DNA from: CAZJRB01 sp964547995
GTDB lineage: Bacteria; Planctomycetota; Planctomycetia; Pirellulales; Thermoguttaceae
Direction: 5' to 3'
Length of the DNA: 20,008 bases
NCBI GenBank assembly: GCA_964547995.1
Contig: CAZJRB010000128.1
Location: 1 to 20,008 of the forward strand
In this document: piece by piece, positions 15,351 to 20,008 of the stretch
Position numbering within the stretch: the stretch's first letter is position 1
Layout: every line of letters starts with the position of its first letter
Notes under the pieces: generated by a model
Seen by the model: the letters and a program-made list of their open reading frames with translations, nothing else
The model's database searches: none
Told to the model about the DNA's origin: nothing
Position numbers and translations under genes: made by a program

Positions 15351-17492
15351 TCTCCCTCGGGCAACATGCCCGTACAGCCACTCCGCAAAAAGACCTTCAA
15401 TCACGAAGAATGCGAGTCCCGCTATCATGAAGACGCGCCACAGCGACCGCGTAGTCCGTGTTTCTTCGGCAACGGCAAGGAGGGCCTCCTTTGAACGTAC
15501 GATCTTCACACCCGTACCCCTTAGGCTCTGGGACACGTCCTCCGAAGACATGCTCTTCACCGCCGACTCGCTCGTATCCACATTGACCGCTACCGGCATG
15601 CCCGCTGCCTGCAGGCTGACGCGTGCCTGGTAGAAGCCGGCCTCAGTTGCGCCGTCGAGAAGTGCCACGTACTGGTTCCGATAGTCCCGGACCGGAACGG
15701 TGATCGTCTCTCCGGCGGGAGTGTCAAACACGGCATTGCTGGCATCAGGCTGGTCAACATACGAGAGCGACAGCGAATCGCCAACCGTGCGCGACGTCTC
15801 AAACTCGCGTGCGGTCAGATACGTCACCATCTGCTGAAGTAGCATGGGGAATACAGGGGTCACAGCCATGTTATTCCAGGCCGGACCGGCGGATGTCGTG
15901 AACATGAACACATGCCCGCGTCCCAGCGAATGCTCAAGCAGTACGGGAGCATCGCTGCCTGCCAACGTAAGCACCTTCATGCCGGTCGCGGATGGTTTGA
16001 CCCTCAACAGGATGCGGAACCGCGTTTCGCTGAGCAGATCCTCGGCAAGTGAAAACAGCGGCCGGCAGACGGGATGGTCCGTCATCGACGGATCCAGCGG
16101 ACGCCCGATACCCATCGCATCGCTGGTCCGCATCTGCTCTTCAATCACGGCAGGAAGCAGCCGCGTCCCCTTTAGCGCCGAACGCTGGTTCCAGACGTCG
16201 GCCTTAACGTAGTCGCCGCCAAACCAGATCAGCCCATTGCCTTCCCTTACAAACTGTTCCAGCGCGGCGGCCTGCTCGACGGTGATGTCGGGAACATCGG
16301 CCAGAACAACCACGTCAAACTTCGCCAGGTCCTGCCCGGGAAGATCGACCCAAGCGACCGACTGCACCTCGAGATCATCCTGCCTTGCGCTGTTGCCGCG
16401 CGCACGCAGGGCCGCGGCGATCAGTCCGCCCGGGGCGCCCCCGTCCCCTGATGAGCCTTCAACACAAAGAACGGACACCCTGTCACGGATTACGGCCACC
16501 GCCCGGCGCACGTTGTCCGCGGCAAGCGGGTCTTCACCAAGCTCCGCAGCAATCCGGACGGGGCCGGCATCGCGAAACGGCAGAAACAGGGAGACGGCCT
16601 CCGATGTGCCCGGTGCAATCGAGGGGATAATTTTGACGTCCGCGATGATGTTGTTCACACGCCCACTCACCTTGACCTGCTGCGCGACAGTCGCGCCGCA
16701 GTTGCGGACGGTTGCGCGATAACGTGCGGACGTGCCCTTGCGAAGCACGCCGGACATCAGCTCCAACCCGGTGATCGCCAGGTTCTCGGACCCGCCCTCA
16801 ACCGGGACCACAAAGACCGATGCGTGCTTTGCAAGATCCTTGAAGGAATCATGAAGCCAGGCGGAACGCGGCTTCCAATCCTGCTCCTGCATGTCCGATA
16901 CGATATAGATCTCCTTTTGCGGAGCTTTCATATCTGCAGCCAGGTCCTTGAGCCGTCGCGGCAGACTATCGATATCCAGCGACTCGTCCGTTGCCTCCAG
17001 GGAATCAAGCATTTCATCAAATTCATCCGGATCAAAGGCCACGTTCCGCGCCACAACCCTGTGCTCGGAACCGAGAAGGACCAGTGTAACCGGATCACCC
17101 GGCCGCATCCCCGCCTTGATGGCCTCGACCTTCTCAATCGCACTGTCGAACCGCGTGCGCGTCCCGTCGTCGTGCTGCATGCTGAAAGAAGCATCGAGCG
17201 CAATGATAACCGCCGCCCGCTGTTCACCCAGCGATGCAGGCATGCCTTCCGAAGTCCTCGCCGTGGGCCGCGCGATTGCGAACACGACCAGGACAAGGGC
17301 AAGGCACCTGAGAATCAGAAGCAGGATGTCCTTCAGACGCAGTTGCCTCGAACGGACGCGAACGCTTCGGTTGAGAAACTGCATCGCCGCCCAGTCGGTC
17401 CGTTTCACTTGATACCGGTTCAGCAGGTGAGCGATCACCGGCAAAGCGACTCCCATCGCCGCGAGCAGAAGCCATGGATTCATGAAGGTCAT
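15330..17492 (-). CDS. BatA-like membrane VWA protein
   Basis: It has 720 residues. The N-terminus (MNPWLLLAAMGVALPVIAHL, then RTDWAAMQFL) is the typical BatA double-transmembrane start, with the second helix at about 55-73. The ATG at 17492 overlaps the DUF58 stop (ATGA), with CGGAG upstream; the ATG three codons in is an alternative. The VWA domain starts near residue 93 with the MIDAS motif DASFSM at 100-105 and a later SDMQEQDW segment. After a beta-rich region (about 240-330), a glutamine-amidotransferase-like fold follows (VLCVEGSSG, then KFDVVVLADVP, then GNGLIWFGGDY) with no nucleophile Cys visible at the elbow. A C-terminal helix (FMIAGLAFFVIEGLFAEWLYG) anchors the end. In Bat/MoxR systems such proteins act with DUF58 and MoxR at the membrane; the exact role is unsettled. 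The final codons come from a decamer repeat. Confidence 0.88.
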   Translation of the reverse strand: MTFMNPWLLLAAMGVALPVIAHLLNRYQVKRTDWAAMQFLNRSVRVRSRQLRLKDILLLILRCLALVLVVFAIARPTARTSEGMPASLGEQRAAVIIALDASFSMQHDDGTRTRFDSAIEKVEAIKAGMRPGDPVTLVLLGSEHRVVARNVAFDPDEFDEMLDSLEATDESLDIDSLPRRLKDLAADMKAPQKEIYIVSDMQEQDWKPRSAWLHDSFKDLAKHASVFVVPVEGGSENLAITGLELMSGVLRKGTSARYRATVRNCGATVAQQVKVSGRVNNIIADVKIIPSIAPGTSEAVSLFLPFRDAGPVRIAAELGEDPLAADNVRRAVAVIRDRVSVLCVEGSSGDGGAPGGLIAAALRARGNSARQDDLEVQSVAWVDLPGQDLAKFDVVVLADVPDITVEQAAALEQFVREGNGLIWFGGDYVKADVWNQRSALKGTRLLPAVIEEQMRTSDAMGIGRPLDPSMTDHPVCRPLFSLAEDLLSETRFRILLRVKPSATGMKVLTLAGSDAPVLLEHSLGRGHVFMFTTSAGPAWNNMAVTPVFPMLLQQMVTYLTAREFETSRTVGDSLSLSYVDQPDASNAVFDTPAGETITVPVRDYRNQYVALLDGATEAGFYQARVSLQAAGMPVAVNVDTSESAVKSMSSEDVSQSLRGTGVKIVRSKEALLAVAEETRTTRSLWRVFMIAGLAFFVIEGLFAEWLYGHVARGRTTNGRE

Positions 17493-18418
17493 AGGCGGGC
17501 TCCGGCAGAGGATCCGTTGAGCGTCGATGCGCGCCGGGCAAAGAACTCGCTCAGCACGGCATCCAACGGGCGCGATGTATCGACGGTTGTATAGTCAACG
17601 TGGCTTCCAACGCATCCGGCGCGAAGTGCCTCCAGATACATGTTGAAGCTGGCGAGATAGTCCTCCCGGATCCGCTCGGCTTGCGTGGTTAGCGGCTCTT
17701 CTTCCTCAAGCCCCTCGAAACGCCACGTGCCCTTAAAGGGAAATTCGAGTTCGTACGGATCCAGAGTGTGGAGCACGACCACGTTATGGCCGTCGAACCT
17801 CAGATGGTCGAGCCCGGCCAGGATGTCGTCCGCGTCGGCAAAAAGATCGGAAATCAGGATCACGAACGAACGCCGCTTCATCAACAGCGCGATGTCGTGC
17901 AACTGCCGGGCAATGCTGGTCTTGGGCGTCGGCGTGACGTCGCGCAGAAGCCGGTCGATCGCGAGGATGATCCCTTTCGCCGAACGCGGCGGCAGGTAGG
18001 CGCGCACTTCGCTGTCGAAGACGGAAAGTCCCACCGAGTCGCGCTGCTTCAGCACCAGGTAGGCCAGAGACGCCGCGAGAAACTTGGCGTATTCCAGCTT
18101 GCTGACCTTCCCCGACCCGTAACGCATCGACGCGCTGGCGTCCACCAGCAGGTAGCAGTCGTAGTTCGTCTCGGCTTCGTAAAGTTTCGTATAGTATCGG
18201 TCGGTGCGGCCGTAAACTCGCCAATCGATGTCGCGGATCGCGTCGCCCGGCGCGTATTGCCGGTGATGGGCGAACTCCGTGCTGAAACCGCGCAGCGGAC
18301 TGCGATGGCTCCCCACCCGTAACCCTTCCACTACTTCGCGCGCGATCAACTCCAGATCGCCCAGCTTCTGCAACACCTCGGGGTCGAGGTAAAAGGTTTG
18401 CGGCAAGTGCTCGGTCAT
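17489..18418 (-). CDS. DUF58 family protein (VWA-like, MoxR partner)
   Basis: It has 309 residues with no signal peptide or membrane helix, so it is probably cytoplasmic. The DUF58 signature is clear: GFSTEFAHHRQYAPGDAIRD at about 44-63, then IDWRVYGRTDRYYTKLYEAE, then a VWA-like MIDAS motif DASASM at 93-98. Later TPKTSIARQL and FVILISDLFADAD fit the remaining metal-site loops. DUF58 genes nearly always follow moxR and precede batA-like genes, as here. The start follows the MoxR stop by 51 bases with a weak ribosome site; the end overlaps the next gene by four bases. It probably links MoxR to the membrane VWA proteins, by analogy with characterised MoxR-VWA pairs. Confidence 0.93.
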   Translation of the reverse strand: MTEHLPQTFYLDPEVLQKLGDLELIAREVVEGLRVGSHRSPLRGFSTEFAHHRQYAPGDAIRDIDWRVYGRTDRYYTKLYEAETNYDCYLLVDASASMRYGSGKVSKLEYAKFLAASLAYLVLKQRDSVGLSVFDSEVRAYLPPRSAKGIILAIDRLLRDVTPTPKTSIARQLHDIALLMKRRSFVILISDLFADADDILAGLDHLRFDGHNVVVLHTLDPYELEFPFKGTWRFEGLEEEEPLTTQAERIREDYLASFNMYLEALRAGCVGSHVDYTTVDTSRPLDAVLSEFFARRASTLNGSSAGARL

Positions 18419-18469
18419 TTCTCGGCGTTCCCGTCTCTGAAGGTCCCGGCGCTCAGGGCTCCGGTTCGA

Positions 18470-19498
<1,029 letters not shown>

Positions 19499-19721
19499 TA
19501 CGTTCTCCTTGTAAGCTTCTTGTAATCTCCCTTATTTCTTCTCCGTCCCCAGCCGTCCGGGCAATCCGGTCCGCCGCGGTTGCAGCCTGACCCGGCTTTT
19601 GCACGGTGCCGGTTGAAATGGAATGGAAGGCAAGGCAGTAGCGCGGCCGGGACACGCAATGGTTGACGGGGCCGCGGGTGGGTCTTTCTCGGGTAACAGG
19701 TGTCGGGGCATTCATTGTTTT

Positions 19722-19742
19722 CTCGTTCGCCGCTCGAACGAG
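19722..19742. other. Perfect 8-bp inverted repeat in the moxR leader
   Basis: CTCGTTCG and CGAACGAG are separated by the five bases CCGCT. It falls inside the predicted moxR leader RNA, about 25 bases after the inferred transcript start. No T-run follows on either strand, so it is not a terminator. It could be an RNA hairpin or a protein site. Confidence 0.5.
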
Positions 19743-19770
19743 TTGCCCGCACGGTCAATGTCCATTATCC

Positions 19771-19791
19771 TTGATACTACATTAATAGCAA
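19771..19791. promoter_or_regulatory. Candidate operator: 21-bp imperfect palindrome
   Basis: TTGATACTA and TAATAGCAA are inverted repeats (7 of 9 positions pair) around CAT. The AT-rich site overlaps the -10 region and spacer of the minus-strand promoter and lies at the expected start site of the plus-strand one. It is a plausible binding site for the XylR-like regulator encoded next to it, which would then control both itself and the operon. Confidence 0.4.
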
Positions 19792-19802
19792 TTCCGTTTC
19801 AA
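19774..19802 (-). promoter_or_regulatory. Candidate sigma-70-type promoter for the moxR operon
   Basis: On the minus strand, TTGAAA (19802-19797) is separated by 17 bases from TAGTAT (19779-19774). This gives 5 of 6 and 4 of 6 matches to the consensus with ideal spacing. The inferred start is near 19767. Confidence 0.4.
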
Positions 19803-19837
19803 CGACAAATTTCTCCGAATCGACGACAGGGTGAACG

Positions 19838-20008
19838 ATGTCCAGACCGCGACGCGTGGCCGTGATGCTTGACCTGAAGTGGCCATACAAGCGGCATGCG
19901 GACGTCTTTGCCGGGATGCAACGGCACTGCCAAGAGCTAGGTTGGGAGTTGATCATCGACGAATACGCCGACGATACGATCCCGGTACGCCCCGCAAAAA
20001 CGGTTCCC
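19838..20008 (+). CDS. XylR/LacI-type transcriptional regulator, N-terminus only (cut by right edge)
   Basis: Fifty-seven codons are visible from the ATG at 19838, which has AGGG six bases upstream. The sequence begins RRVAVMLDL, then WPYKRHADVFAG, then GWELIIDEYADDTIP. This resembles the start of the periplasmic-binding-protein-like sensor domain of XylR, whose first strand and helix read similarly and whose AraC-type HTH is at the C-terminus. Such regulators are abundant in Planctomycetes and Lentisphaerae and sense sugars. No N-terminal HTH precedes the sensor part, so the XylR (AraC) layout is more likely than LacI. The DNA-binding domain and ligand pocket lie beyond the edge. It is divergent from the MoxR operon and may regulate it, or may belong to an unrelated sugar locus to the right. 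Confidence 0.65.
   Translation, partial: MSRPRRVAVMLDLKWPYKRHADVFAGMQRHCQELGWELIIDEYADDTIPVRPAKTVP

Larger units (their letters stand above)
19499..19837. other. Divergent intergenic region (339 bases)
   Basis: This holds the control region between the MoxR operon and the plus-strand regulator. It contains a minus-strand promoter candidate (19774-19802), a 21-bp imperfect palindrome (19771-19791) and an 8-bp perfect hairpin (19722-19742). A weaker plus-strand promoter candidate is TTGCCC (19743-19748), 17 bases, TATCCT (19766-19771). From the minus promoter to the moxR ATG the leader is about 270 bases; the part from about 19511 to 19720 shows no feature I can name. Two small minus-strand frames (ending at 19476 and 19498) have no protein-like character. 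A possible two-unit heptamer (GTAACAG, GTGTCGG) lies at 19693-19706 on the plus strand. Confidence 0.6.

Overview
The window is dense, GC-rich bacterial DNA and is almost entirely one minus-strand operon. It reads from a MoxR ATPase near the right end leftwards and off the left edge. Large secreted or membrane proteins, a MoxR-DUF58-VWA-DUF4175 gene order, and a divergent XylR-like sugar regulator suggest a member of the PVC group (Planctomycetes, Lentisphaerae or Kiritimatiellota). That assignment is inferred from gene content; no rRNA or tRNA gene is present to confirm it. I see no insertion sequence, prophage or CRISPR array.

In transcription order the minus strand carries: MoxR AAA+ ATPase (18470-19498); DUF58 protein (17489-18418); BatA-like membrane VWA protein (15330-17492); a second, larger membrane VWA protein (12908-15295); secreted transglutaminase-like protein A (10752-12911); a giant DUF4175-like membrane/helical protein (6231-10736); a secreted alpha/alpha-barrel (prenyltransferase/squalene-oxidase repeat) protein (5179-6234); a secreted thioredoxin-like/TPR protein (2415-5168); secreted transglutaminase-like protein B (413-2305); and the start of a second thioredoxin-like/TPR paralogue cut by the left edge (1-385). 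Three junctions are 4-base ATGA overlaps and most others are tens of bases. On the plus strand only a XylR/LacI-type regulator begins (19838 to the right edge).

The first four genes match the widespread MoxR/VWA cassette: a cytoplasmic AAA+ ATPase thought to act as a chaperone on VWA proteins through their metal sites, a DUF58 adaptor, and two membrane VWA proteins. The six following genes are envelope proteins whose folds look enzymatic but lack key catalytic residues: thioredoxin folds without the Cys pair, transglutaminase-like domains with Cys and His but no Asp, and an alpha/alpha barrel without an obvious acidic catalytic motif. My working picture, which is inference, is a MoxR-powered envelope complex with many non-catalytic or altered binding domains.

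Short tandem repeats sit exactly on gene boundaries: a GTTTCAG-type heptamer at three gene starts, a GATTGCTGTC-type decamer in one signal-peptide leader, and a CATTCGTGTC-type decamer across one stop codon. The 339-base divergent spacer at the right holds a good minus-strand promoter overlapping a 21-bp imperfect palindrome, a likely shared operator.
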